From: CAYJBH01 sp964369965
GTDB lineage: Bacteria; Bacillota; Clostridia; Oscillospirales; Ruminococcaceae
DNA: 64,000 nt
Assembly: GCA_964369965.1 (NCBI GenBank)
Contig: CAYJGF010000001.1
Location: 1 to 64,000, forward strand
Direction of reading: 5' to 3'
A program made the translations under genes and the position numbers. Under the pieces are notes generated by a model. The model ran no database searches. It had not been told where the DNA came from and worked only from the letters and a program-made list of their open reading frames with translations. Shown in pieces: positions 44,197-51,854 of this stretch (its first letter is position 1; every line of letters begins with the position of its first letter).

Positions 44197-45390
44197 ATGT
44201 TTAAACAAAATCCAATCAGCCGTCTGCGACGTAAATTTTTAATTATAATTATGTCGTTGTTGACGCTTGTCATGATGTTGATTGTGGCTCTGCTCAACAT
44301 CGTGATGTCATCAACTCAACAGGCGCAAAATTTAGAGCTGTTGCAGAGCATCATAGCGAACAACGGCGCACTGCCCATAACCGACCTGCCCCGCAACGGC
44401 CATCGAGGTTGGTACGTCGTCTTTTTAGACAAGGATTATACCGTCAACAACATCATCAACACCGCCAACTTTAGCTATGATGATGAGGCAATGATAGAGT
44501 ATATTGAGTATGCAATCAATCACGTCGACCGAACTCGCATCGATGACATGCTATACTATGTGAACGAGACGGAGGATCGCTACATCGTCGCATTTTTGGA
44601 CATATCGGTAGACAACGCAATTCTAAGCCAACTGTTTAACATGACGATATTTATCGGTCTTGGCAGTCTTGTCGGCATGTTTATAATTGCATTGGCGCTG
44701 TCTCACTGGTTGATAGCACCGGTTAAAAACTCCTTTGATGCACAGCGTCGCTTTATCGCGGATGCCTCGCACGAACTTAAAACACCGATAGCCACCATCA
44801 GCACCAATACCGATGTTTTGATTGATCGGTACGGCGATCTGAAATGGCTCAGTTTCATCAAGGCGGAGACGGCAAGGATGCAACGTCTGGTTGGCGACCT
44901 TTTGTACCTTGCAAGCAGCGAACACGGCAAGGTGGAGCATAAGAGAGAGCGGTTTAATCTCTCTGACACTGTCGCGCTAACCGCAATGTCGTTTGAGGGA
45001 CGTGCGTTTGAGGGCGATGTGCGCATAGAGCTTGACATAGCCTCGGAGCTTTTTATGGTTGGAGACAACGACGGTATAAAACAGGTCATAGCAATTCTTG
45101 TAGATAATGCAGTCAAACACACCGAGGTCGGTGGGACGATCACCGTGTCGCTAAAAAAGTTGCAAAATCGTAATAATATTGTGGTAAAAAACACAGGCGA
45201 CGGCATACCATTAAATGAACGAGAAAAGATTTTTGAGCGGTTTTATCGCAGTGATACCGTGCGCAACAGCGACAGCGCGAGCTACGGTCTCGGTCTTGCC
45301 ATCGCAAAGGCTATTGTCCTGCAACATAAAGGCAGGATTACCGCCGGCGGTGTCGAGGGAGAGTATGCAGAATTAAGGGTAGTCTTGTAA
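44197..45390 (+). CDS. Membrane sensor histidine kinase
   Basis: A 397-residue two-segment sensor kinase: membrane helix (about 12-38), extracytoplasmic sensor (40-145), second helix (about 148-172), then HisKA with RRFIADASHELKTPIATIST (His near 190) and a HATPase domain (NAVKHTEVGG, VKNTGDGIP, YGLGLAIAKAIV). The HAMP linker is short or absent. It starts 15 bp after pheT and is followed 25 bp later by an OmpR-type response regulator, the obvious partner. The order kinase before regulator is the less usual one. Stimulus unknown. Confidence 0.92.
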   Translation: MFKQNPISRLRRKFLIIIMSLLTLVMMLIVALLNIVMSSTQQAQNLELLQSIIANNGALPITDLPRNGHRGWYVVFLDKDYTVNNIINTANFSYDDEAMIEYIEYAINHVDRTRIDDMLYYVNETEDRYIVAFLDISVDNAILSQLFNMTIFIGLGSLVGMFIIALALSHWLIAPVKNSFDAQRRFIADASHELKTPIATISTNTDVLIDRYGDLKWLSFIKAETARMQRLVGDLLYLASSEHGKVEHKRERFNLSDTVALTAMSFEGRAFEGDVRIELDIASELFMVGDNDGIKQVIAILVDNAVKHTEVGGTITVSLKKLQNRNNIVVKNTGDGIPLNEREKIFERFYRSDTVRNSDSASYGLGLAIAKAIVLQHKGRITAGGVEGEYAELRVVL

Positions 45391-45415
45391 ACAAGAAAGG
45401 GGTTGATCTATTTAT

Positions 45416-46090
45416 ATGAGGGTGCTAATAGTTGAGGATGAGGCTAATCTACGTGAAGCACTTTGCGAAATTTTGCAGAGTCGAGGTTTTGAGGTGGACG
45501 GGGTATCGGACGGCAAAAAAGGTTTGCACGCCGCCATGTCAGGCCTGTTTGATGTAGTGCTTTTAGATGTGATGCTACCAAAATTAAACGGTTTTGAAAT
45601 ACTGAAAAAGATGCGCAAAAACGAGATAATGACGCCGGTCATAATCACCACTGCCCTCGGTGCAAACGAGAATGTGAAAAAAGGGATAGAGAGCGGCGCG
45701 GACAGTTATGTGACAAAGCCATTTAATGTCGACAATCTTATAAGGACTATCCGCAGTGTCACCGGCAGTGCGCAGGACAAGGTATTGCAACTCGGTGATG
45801 TATCGCTTGACAGCGCGACAAACACGGTGAGTATCAACGGCAAGAGTGCCGAGCTGTCTGAAATAGAGTCCGCACTGCTCAGCTGTTTTATTAAAAATGA
45901 GAGCATTGTGGTGCCTTATCAAACTTTGAGTGAGAGCGCGGCGACCGAAAAACCGGACGAGTATATAGGCATGTTGAAAAGAAAACTCAACTATCTCAAA
46001 TCGGATATCGATATACTGCATATTAAAGGGCTTGGTTATAAGCTGATGATGAGCGACGCCCCTAATATAGACTGGGATAAAGGATTTTAA
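45416..46090 (+). CDS. OmpR-family response regulator
   Basis: A 224-residue regulator. The receiver (about 1-118) has the acidic pair in MRVLIVEDEANLREAL, the phospho-acceptor in VVLLDVMLPKLNGFE, and the Lys in SYVTKPFNVDNL. The C-terminal winged helix (about 125-213) is recognisable by ELSEIESALLSCFIKNESIV and KGLGYKLMM but is weaker than usual around the recognition helix, with EYIGMLKRKLNYLKSD in place of a basic LRKKL-type run. It pairs with the kinase encoded upstream. Confidence 0.92.
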   Translation: MRVLIVEDEANLREALCEILQSRGFEVDGVSDGKKGLHAAMSGLFDVVLLDVMLPKLNGFEILKKMRKNEIMTPVIITTALGANENVKKGIESGADSYVTKPFNVDNLIRTIRSVTGSAQDKVLQLGDVSLDSATNTVSINGKSAELSEIESALLSCFIKNESIVVPYQTLSESAATEKPDEYIGMLKRKLNYLKSDIDILHIKGLGYKLMMSDAPNIDWDKGF

Positions 46091-46105
46091 AGGAAAGGGA
46101 ATTTC

Positions 46106-46669
46106 ATGAACGAGACGTTAAAGAGTATTAAAGAGAGGCGCAGTGTGCGCGGCTACAACGACACAATGCCGAGCAAGGAACAGCTCGACGCAATCATTGA
46201 GTCGGCGTTGTTCGCGCCGAGTGCGATGAACTGCCAGCCCTGTCACTTTACGGTGGTGACAAACCCTGAGATCATTGACTTTTTGAATGAGTCCACCAAA
46301 AAATATATCGGTGAGGACAGCAAAAAGCGACTTATCGAGCGTACCGGCAGTGAAAATTTTTCTGTTTTTTATGACGCACCCTGTGTTATAGTCCTCTCCC
46401 TCGACGGCTCTTTGCCGAGCTATAACGACATTGATGCCGGCATTGCGGTGCAAAACATCTGCCTCGCCGCCCACTCGCTCGGGCTTTCAAGCTGCATTAT
46501 CGGCATGACCGGCATGATGTTTGATAAGCCGGAGTGTGATGAGCTCGCCCAAAGGATAAACCTGCCGAGTGTTTACCGCCCGAGAATATCGATAGCGATA
46601 GGCTATGGAATAGACGGCACCTCGACAATGCACCCGAGGAAAGAGGGACGAATTTCTTATAGCGAATAG
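46106..46669 (+). CDS. Nitroreductase-family FMN oxidoreductase
   Basis: A 187-residue single-domain nitroreductase. The N-terminal FMN-phosphate motif is SIKERRSVRGYNDTMPSKEQ, SALFAPSAMNCQPCHFTVVT continues the flavin site, and YDAPCVIVLSLDGS and DIDAGIAVQNICLAAHSLGL follow in the family order. It starts at ATG 46106 after AAAGGAAAGGG. Such enzymes reduce quinones or nitro compounds with NAD(P)H; the natural substrate is not deducible. It may be in one transcript with the two-component pair upstream (15 bp) and the ABC genes downstream (24 bp). Confidence 0.92.
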   Translation: MNETLKSIKERRSVRGYNDTMPSKEQLDAIIESALFAPSAMNCQPCHFTVVTNPEIIDFLNESTKKYIGEDSKKRLIERTGSENFSVFYDAPCVIVLSLDGSLPSYNDIDAGIAVQNICLAAHSLGLSSCIIGMTGMMFDKPECDELAQRINLPSVYRPRISIAIGYGIDGTSTMHPRKEGRISYSE

Positions 46670-46693
46670 TTACGAAAACAACAAGGAGGTATA

Positions 46694-47407
46694 ATGTTCA
46701 CCCTCAACATCGACGGTGTTAAAAAGAGCTACGGCTCAAAAACCGTGCTTGACGGCGCAAGTTTTAGCTTTGAAAAAGGCAAGATCTATGGGTTGATAGG
46801 TCGCAACGGCGCCGGCAAGACGACCCTTTTCAACTGCATTAACAGTGATATAAAGCAGGACAGCGGCAGTATAACAATTCAAGTTGATCGGGATGTGCGC
46901 CCCGTTATTACCGATGATATCGGATATGTGCTATCGGAGCCGATAGTCCCCGACTTTTTAACCGCCACCGAATTTATCAAGTTTTTAATTGAAATACAGC
47001 CCAAAAGCGCTCGCACCTTTCTTGCACCGAATGAATATTTGAGTCAAATGTCGATATCGAGTGACGACTGCTCAAAGCTCCTCAAAGACTTCTCCCACGG
47101 CATGAAAAACAAAATTCAGATGCTGGTCAACTTTATCATCGACCCACCCATACTGCTGTTGGACGAGCCGCTTACCTCGCTTGACATAGTCGTTGCCGAC
47201 GAAATGAAAAAAATTCTGCGCGGCAAGAGTGAAGACCATGTAATTATCCTCTCCACCCACATACTGGAGCTGGCGGTTGATCTGTGCGACGAGATTGTCA
47301 TACTGAGTGACGGTGTGTTGGAAGAGGTTCCAAAAGGTGACCTTGATGACCTTGGTTTTAAAGAGCGAATAATATCTGCTCTGCGCGGTGATGAAAATGA
47401 TGGCTAA
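46694..47407 (+). CDS. ABC transporter ATP-binding protein
   Basis: A 237-residue ATPase of an exporter-type ABC system. Walker A is GLIGRNGAGKTTLFNCI, the signature region is KDFSHGMKNKIQMLV (SHGMK replaces SGGxx-type, as in many exporters of this kind), and Walker B is PILLLDEPLTSLDIV, with the switch His in ILSTHILELAVD. It starts behind AAGGAGG. Its stop lies within the first codons of the permease gene, so the two are coupled. Likely cargo is a peptide, lipid or drug; this is not shown by sequence. Confidence 0.93.
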   Translation: MFTLNIDGVKKSYGSKTVLDGASFSFEKGKIYGLIGRNGAGKTTLFNCINSDIKQDSGSITIQVDRDVRPVITDDIGYVLSEPIVPDFLTATEFIKFLIEIQPKSARTFLAPNEYLSQMSISSDDCSKLLKDFSHGMKNKIQMLVNFIIDPPILLLDEPLTSLDIVVADEMKKILRGKSEDHVIILSTHILELAVDLCDEIVILSDGVLEEVPKGDLDDLGFKERIISALRGDENDG

Positions 47408-48968
47408 TATCGGTTTTATCTTTCGCCTGCGTTGCACCTATCGTGCCAACAGCGTCATAAATATCCTGCGCTCGTTGCCACTCATAAAAAAGTTGGTGCC
47501 GGCGGAGGCTTACGGCTACCCGACGCTCAAATCCATCGCCTATATCATTGCGGCGTTTTTGGAGATATCCCTCACCTTTTATGGCAAACTTATCTATCTT
47601 GTCGCCTTTCTTGCCCTGCCGAGCATTATAACCGGCATAGATATGAGCCGCGATTTCGCGCACCTTTTTATCGCCGGCACCCTCGCCGGTGGGTTTGCCA
47701 ATTCGCGTTTTGACAACGCCACAAAGGACAGCTATTATGCGGTGTTCTTTTTGCGAATGCCGGCGAGAGCGTATGCTTTAAACGAGCTTTTAATTTTCCT
47801 CGTCAAGATGTTTGTCGGTTTTGTGCCGTTCTCGTTGCTCGCATGGCTATTTTTTGACCTCGACGTCATGACCGTCTCTGCAATACCGATATTTGTGGTT
47901 TGCATCAAACTTATTTCAGCGCCGTTTATGCTGTGGTACGGCACTAAAATCGAGAGTGCAACCGGTCGCTCCTGGATACTCATCGCCCTTGCCACAGTGA
48001 TTGCGGGATTTGCGGTTTTAACCACCGTTTTGGGTTTTTCGTTGCCACAAAACAGTTTGCTGATACTCACTGTGCCGGTCATGTTGCTCGGTGGCGTCTC
48101 TCTTTACAGGCTTGTTAAGTTTGACGGCTACAAAGACTATTATCGCAGGGTCTTTTCCACCGACTGGATAGTGATGAGCGCCCAAAACCCCGAGATAAGA
48201 AAACAGACTGTGACAAAAAGTGTTAAAAAACAGATAACAAACTCGGTTGGCATTTCGTCTAATAAAAAAGGCTTTGGATACTTCAACGACCTCTTTATCA
48301 AACGTCACCGCAAGGTATTAATGCAGGTCGCTGTGGTTATTGCAATAATTGCGGCGGTCGTCTTTGTGGCACTGTCGGTACTCGCCATCATCTTGGGCGA
48401 CGACGGCACATTGAACGAGATGGTATTAAACTCACTCCCCTATTTTTTGATGATAATGTATGCGATAAACTGTAGCAACCGCATCACCTACACCATGTTC
48501 ATCAACTGTGATGACGCTATGCTCAACTATGGCTTTTATCGCACACCGCACGCGATACTTCAAAACTTCATTGAGCGCCTGCGATCCATAATCATAATTA
48601 ACCTACTGCCGGGTGTTGTTATCGCGCTCGGTCTGGTGACACTGCTCATATCTACCGGTGGCACCGACAACCCTGTTGAATATTTTTTCACCTTTTTTGC
48701 GATAATCGCCATGTCGATATTTTTTTCGGTGCACGGTCTTGTGCTCTACTATCTGTTGCAACCCTACAACGCCAAGATGGAGATAAAAAACCCTATCTTC
48801 TCGATAATAAACATCGTGACCTATGTGATATGCTTCGGTCTTATTGGGGAGCAAATCCCTACCATTATCTTCGGCAGTGCCATGATTGCTTTTTGTATTA
48901 TTTATGTGATAATTGCCATGATTTTAGTTTTCAATTTCGCATCCAAAACGTTTAAACTAAGGAGGTAG
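47391..48968 (+). CDS. ABC transporter permease (about 12 membrane segments)
   Basis: A roughly 525-residue integral membrane protein with about twelve hydrophobic segments in two groups, separated by a soluble stretch near residues 245-300 (DWIVMSAQNPEIRKQTVTKS). It is the membrane partner of the ATPase, whose gene it overlaps by 17 bp. Several starts are possible at 47388 (GTG), 47391, 47397 and 47400 (ATG); I use 47391 because no ribosome site separates them. I do not recognise a named family. The C-terminus is basic and short. Confidence 0.85.
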   Translation: MKMMANIGFIFRLRCTYRANSVINILRSLPLIKKLVPAEAYGYPTLKSIAYIIAAFLEISLTFYGKLIYLVAFLALPSIITGIDMSRDFAHLFIAGTLAGGFANSRFDNATKDSYYAVFFLRMPARAYALNELLIFLVKMFVGFVPFSLLAWLFFDLDVMTVSAIPIFVVCIKLISAPFMLWYGTKIESATGRSWILIALATVIAGFAVLTTVLGFSLPQNSLLILTVPVMLLGGVSLYRLVKFDGYKDYYRRVFSTDWIVMSAQNPEIRKQTVTKSVKKQITNSVGISSNKKGFGYFNDLFIKRHRKVLMQVAVVIAIIAAVVFVALSVLAIILGDDGTLNEMVLNSLPYFLMIMYAINCSNRITYTMFINCDDAMLNYGFYRTPHAILQNFIERLRSIIIINLLPGVVIALGLVTLLISTGGTDNPVEYFFTFFAIIAMSIFFSVHGLVLYYLLQPYNAKMEIKNPIFSIINIVTYVICFGLIGEQIPTIIFGSAMIAFCIIYVIIAMILVFNFASKTFKLRR

Positions 48969-48973
48969 ACTGA

Positions 48974-49942
48974 ATGAATATTTTTTATAACAAGAACACA
49001 AATCCGGCATTTAACCTTGCACTGGAGGAATACCTCTTTAAAAACACAACCGAGGACTGGTTTTTTGTCTGGCAGAACGACAACGCCGTTATCATAGGCA
49101 AAAATCAGGTCGCACTAAAGGAGATTGACAGTCGACTCGCCGCCGAAAAAAAGACAAAGGTGGTGCGTCGCATGACCGGTGGCGGTGCGGTATACCACGA
49201 CATGGGCAACGTCAACTTCAGTTTTATTGTAAATTCCGGTGACAATCAAATCTCGTTTGAGCGCTATACCGAGGCGATAGTTGCATATCTTGACACCCTC
49301 GGGATAAAGGCGGAGTTCGGTGGGCGCAACGACATACTGATTGATGGCAAAAAAATAAGCGGCAATGCCCAGCATATATCCTCCGGTAGGGTGTTGCACC
49401 ACGGCACGCTGCTGTTTTCCACTGATCTTAAATACGCTGGAGAGGTGCTGACGCCGGACAGCGTGAAGATGCACAGCAAAGGTGTTGCCTCGGTGAAAAG
49501 CCGTATAACCAACATCGGCGAACATCTCGAACAAAAGATGACCACCGACGAATTTATAGAGGGGTTGATGAACTATGTTATATCCACGACCGACAAGGAT
49601 ATAAAGAAGCCGTGTGAGGAATATCTAAAAGGTGCGGAGCAACTCCGATTGACACGCTACTCCACCTGGGACTGGAACTTTGCCGCCTCCCCCCGATACG
49701 ATATATTGCAGACGCGTCGATTTCCTTTCGGTGGTGTGACGGTGACCCTTAACGTCAAGGACAGCATTATCGAGGATATGGCGATCACCGGTGATTTTTT
49801 TGGCACAAAGGACATCGCCGAGTTGTGTGAGCGGCTCAAAGGTACACCTCACGATGAAGGCAGTGTCGTGGCACTTTGTGACGATATCGGTGAGTTTGTA
49901 GTCGGAATGAACCCACATGATTTGATTGAGATGATATTTTAG
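48974..49942 (+). CDS. lplA: Lipoate--protein ligase
   Basis: A 322-residue lipoate ligase that attaches free lipoate to carrier lysines via lipoyl-AMP. Signatures are FNLALEEYLFKNT, NAVIIGKNQVALKEID, VRRMTGGGAVYHDMGNVNFS with the RRxTGGGxVxHD core, and the catalytic lysine region GRNDILIDGKKISGNAQHIS. The C-terminal accessory domain (about 235-322) is present, as needed for a self-sufficient ligase. The ATG follows GGAGG of the preceding permease end. The likely target in such an anaerobe is the glycine-cleavage H protein or a 2-oxoacid dehydrogenase, neither of which is in the window. Confidence 0.95.
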   Translation: MNIFYNKNTNPAFNLALEEYLFKNTTEDWFFVWQNDNAVIIGKNQVALKEIDSRLAAEKKTKVVRRMTGGGAVYHDMGNVNFSFIVNSGDNQISFERYTEAIVAYLDTLGIKAEFGGRNDILIDGKKISGNAQHISSGRVLHHGTLLFSTDLKYAGEVLTPDSVKMHSKGVASVKSRITNIGEHLEQKMTTDEFIEGLMNYVISTTDKDIKKPCEEYLKGAEQLRLTRYSTWDWNFAASPRYDILQTRRFPFGGVTVTLNVKDSIIEDMAITGDFFGTKDIAELCERLKGTPHDEGSVVALCDDIGEFVVGMNPHDLIEMIF

Positions 49943-49956
49943 GGTAGGAGAAAACC

Positions 49957-50655
49957 ATGAAAAATGCTAAGATTATTTTGTTGCTTATGGCGGTGTTGTT
50001 TGCCACCGCTTGCCGTGCCGAGGTCGACGCAAAGACTCTCTATGAAAATGCGGTGATGGACGCCATGCTCGCCGAAGATACGGAAATCCTCCCTCTTGTG
50101 GAGCTTGTCAAGGAGGACGACATGACCACATGGAATGACGAGAGTGAGGTTTTGCTCTTGACATGGCACAGCTATCCCGATAGCTATGTGGAGGGGGAAA
50201 CAATAACCTTGGAGTATGGGCATGTCTGGACCTTCACCGATAAAGAGATGTATGGTTGGTATGAGGAAAACGGCGAGGATGTCACCGATTTTGTGTTGCG
50301 ATTTGAACAGCTTATAGGACTTCCGCCGGGCGATGACAAAACACATTTTACGGCTCTTTGGGTAGATCCCGACGATGTTAGGGTCCCCGGCTATGACACC
50401 GAGCAAAGCATCACCGGATTTGCCGAGGGGGAGGATGAGGCGTTTGTAGAGTGGTTCGACGACAACATTGTCGGTTCCTATTTCGGTGAGAATAAATACC
50501 CGTGGACACGCCTTGGTTATACCTACGACTGGGCGGACAACGATACCGAATACGGGTTGAGTGAATTTTTAATTTTAAATGGGTCTGAGGTGGAAATTGA
50601 ATATACAAAAAGCACCGAGGAATTTTTGGCATATATGGACGGGATGAGTGGGTAA
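49957..50655 (+). CDS. Secreted lipoprotein of unknown function
   Basis: A 232-residue lipoprotein: lipobox LFATAC with the Cys near residue 19, then an acidic globular domain. Notable stretches are ENAVMDAMLAEDTEILPLVE, LLTWHSYPDSYVEGETITLE, YGHVWTFTDKEMYGWY and LRFEQLIGLPPGDDKTHFTA. I have the impression of a small family present in many Clostridia without assigned function, but I cannot name a domain. The gene is 14 bp after lplA. The 490 bp downstream hold a strongly structured region and then a terminator. Confidence 0.85.
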   Translation: MKNAKIILLLMAVLFATACRAEVDAKTLYENAVMDAMLAEDTEILPLVELVKEDDMTTWNDESEVLLLTWHSYPDSYVEGETITLEYGHVWTFTDKEMYGWYEENGEDVTDFVLRFEQLIGLPPGDDKTHFTALWVDPDDVRVPGYDTEQSITGFAEGEDEAFVEWFDDNIVGSYFGENKYPWTRLGYTYDWADNDTEYGLSEFLILNGSEVEIEYTKSTEEFLAYMDGMSG

Positions 50656-50698
50656 AAGAAGTGCACACCAAAAACCAAAGCACAAAATCATGGTGTTG

Positions 50699-51090
50699 TT
50701 TGTAGGGGATTTCCTCGACGCCAAGATGGGCGAGTATCCGTTTTTAGAGTACTGCGGTTTCAATTTAATTGCGAGAATGGTTTAGGCTACATCATATCCG
50801 CTGATTGTGGGTGTGGTGCCCCGAATGATGTGGGGGGCGCGTGTTTGAAAGCCTTCAAACTCACCGAAAGGGATAAGAGCCCCCCGACTCACCTAAAAAA
50901 CAAGGCATCCCTCCCGGGCTCTTATCCCTTTCGGTGACTGCGAACAGGTTCGCAGACGCGCCCCCTGCCTACAATCCGGCACCAATCCAACCGATGCGCA
51001 CGAGTGAAATGTAGGTATTGGCGTCCCCGACGACCCGAAAAGCACCACAAATACTCCAAAAACGTGGCACCGTGAACATCCCCCTACAAA
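50699..51090 (+). ncRNA. Large structured element with a perfect four-way junction; identity unknown
   Basis: About 390 bp without a convincing gene but full of nested inverted repeats. Outermost: TTTGTAGGGGAT (50699-50710) with ATCCCCCTACAAA (51078-51090). Next, 50739-50751 with 51052-51064 (12 pairs, one mismatch) and 50812-50819 with 51042-51049 (8 of 8). Inside is a four-way junction without free bases: a 10-bp closing stem (50833-50842 / 50956-50965), a 7-bp hairpin (50843-50860), a perfect 22-bp arm (50861-50882 / 50916-50937) with a 33-base loop, and an 8-bp hairpin (50938-50955). CCTACA/TGTAGG (50968-50973 / 51010-51015) adds a further hairpin. A terminator follows at 51145. It does not match tmRNA, RNase P RNA, 6S RNA or SRP RNA as I know them. 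A non-autonomous mobile element is an alternative. Confidence 0.55.
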
Positions 51091-51144
51091 TGACATCAAG
51101 TTTTTGTACAGTATTTTTCGGGGTATTCCTTTTTTACAAGTCTG

Positions 51145-51181
51145 AAGGCTGTTGCATTAAAACAATGCAACAGCCTTTTTT
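51145..51181 (+). terminator. Strong intrinsic terminator
   Basis: AAGGCTGTTGCATT and AATGCAACAGCCTT form a perfect 14-bp stem with a five-base loop, followed on the plus strand by six Ts. The U-tract is on the plus side only, so it ends rightward transcripts: those of the lplA/lipoprotein genes and any RNA from 50699-51090. Confidence 0.92.
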
Positions 51182-51196
51182 GTAGAGTAAATTAAT

Positions 51197-51484
51197 TTAC
51201 GCCAAACTCAACGCGCTATCCAGCCATACTTTGCCGATATCAAGCGCATTGAACATGCCGTTTCGCTCCGAGTGGCGCATAATGCGCTCCTCCTCCGGGC
51301 GAGAGTCGTCGGAATCGAGCAACAGTATCTGCACCCTGTCCGCAACCTCCTGTCCGTCCACCTTGACGGTGGAAAGAATTTTAAGTTTTAAAATATACTT
51401 TTCATCCAAATTACCGTAATAAATCTCATCTTTGCATCGAACAAGCGGACGAGACTTATAGGTTATGGGAGCTTTAAATGCCAT
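51197..51484 (-). CDS. Small protein of unknown function downstream of ireB
   Basis: A 95-residue protein I do not recognise. It starts at ATG 51484 (AAAGGG 12 bases upstream; in-frame TTGs at 51496 and 51505 fall at the ribosome site). The sequence has beta-type alternation: FKAPITYKSRPLVRCKDEIY, YILKLKILSTVKVDGQEVAD and VQILLLDSDDSRPEEERIMR. The C-terminus is helical (FNALDIGKVWLDSALSL). In many Clostridia ireB is followed by a ruvX resolvase gene; this protein is not RuvX. It is 33 bp after ireB and probably co-transcribed. Confidence 0.75.
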   Translation of the reverse strand: MAFKAPITYKSRPLVRCKDEIYYGNLDEKYILKLKILSTVKVDGQEVADRVQILLLDSDDSRPEEERIMRHSERNGMFNALDIGKVWLDSALSLA

Positions 51485-51517
51485 TATGTTTGTCAACCCT
51501 TTCAAAATACAGTTATA

Positions 51518-51763
51518 TCAGCCGCCCAGATAGCTTTGAAGAAGTGCACGCAGTAGCTCGTCGCGGTCGATACGTTGTATCTTGTTGCGCGCACCGCCAT
51601 GGGTGGTTATATAGGTGGGATCCTCCGACAAGATATAGCCCACAAGTTGGTTGATGGGGTTGTATCCCTTCTCTTTCAACGCGGAATACACTTCGGTGAG
51701 TGCGATCTTTATCTCGTCGCCGTCCTCATCAAAAATATTAAAAATTGCGGTTGATTCACTCAT
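51518..51763 (-). CDS. ireB: IreB-family regulatory phosphoprotein (UPF0297)
   Basis: An 81-residue IreB homolog. The core SALKEKGYNPINQLVGYILS followed by EDPTYITTHGGARNKIQRID is diagnostic of this family. In Enterococcus, IreB is phosphorylated near its N-terminus by the PASTA kinase IreK and modulates cell-wall stress resistance. The N-terminus here (MSESTAIFNIFDEDGD) keeps one Thr that could be the site. The ATG follows AGGAAGTG. The usual genomic neighbour ruvX is missing. Confidence 0.93.
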   Translation of the reverse strand: MSESTAIFNIFDEDGDEIKIALTEVYSALKEKGYNPINQLVGYILSEDPTYITTHGGARNKIQRIDRDELLRALLQSYLGG

Positions 51764-51854
51764 GAACTATCACTTCCTTTCTATAAACTCTATTCATTAT
51801 AACAAACATGGGAATAAAATGCAAGTGTTTTCGGTTATAAACTCACATTAAAGC

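Noticed and set aside
50830..50967. tRNA-like cloverleaf or integron attC site
   Set aside because: There is no CCA end, T-loop or anticodon arm of proper size, and no GTTRRRY/RYYYAAC core as in attC sites.
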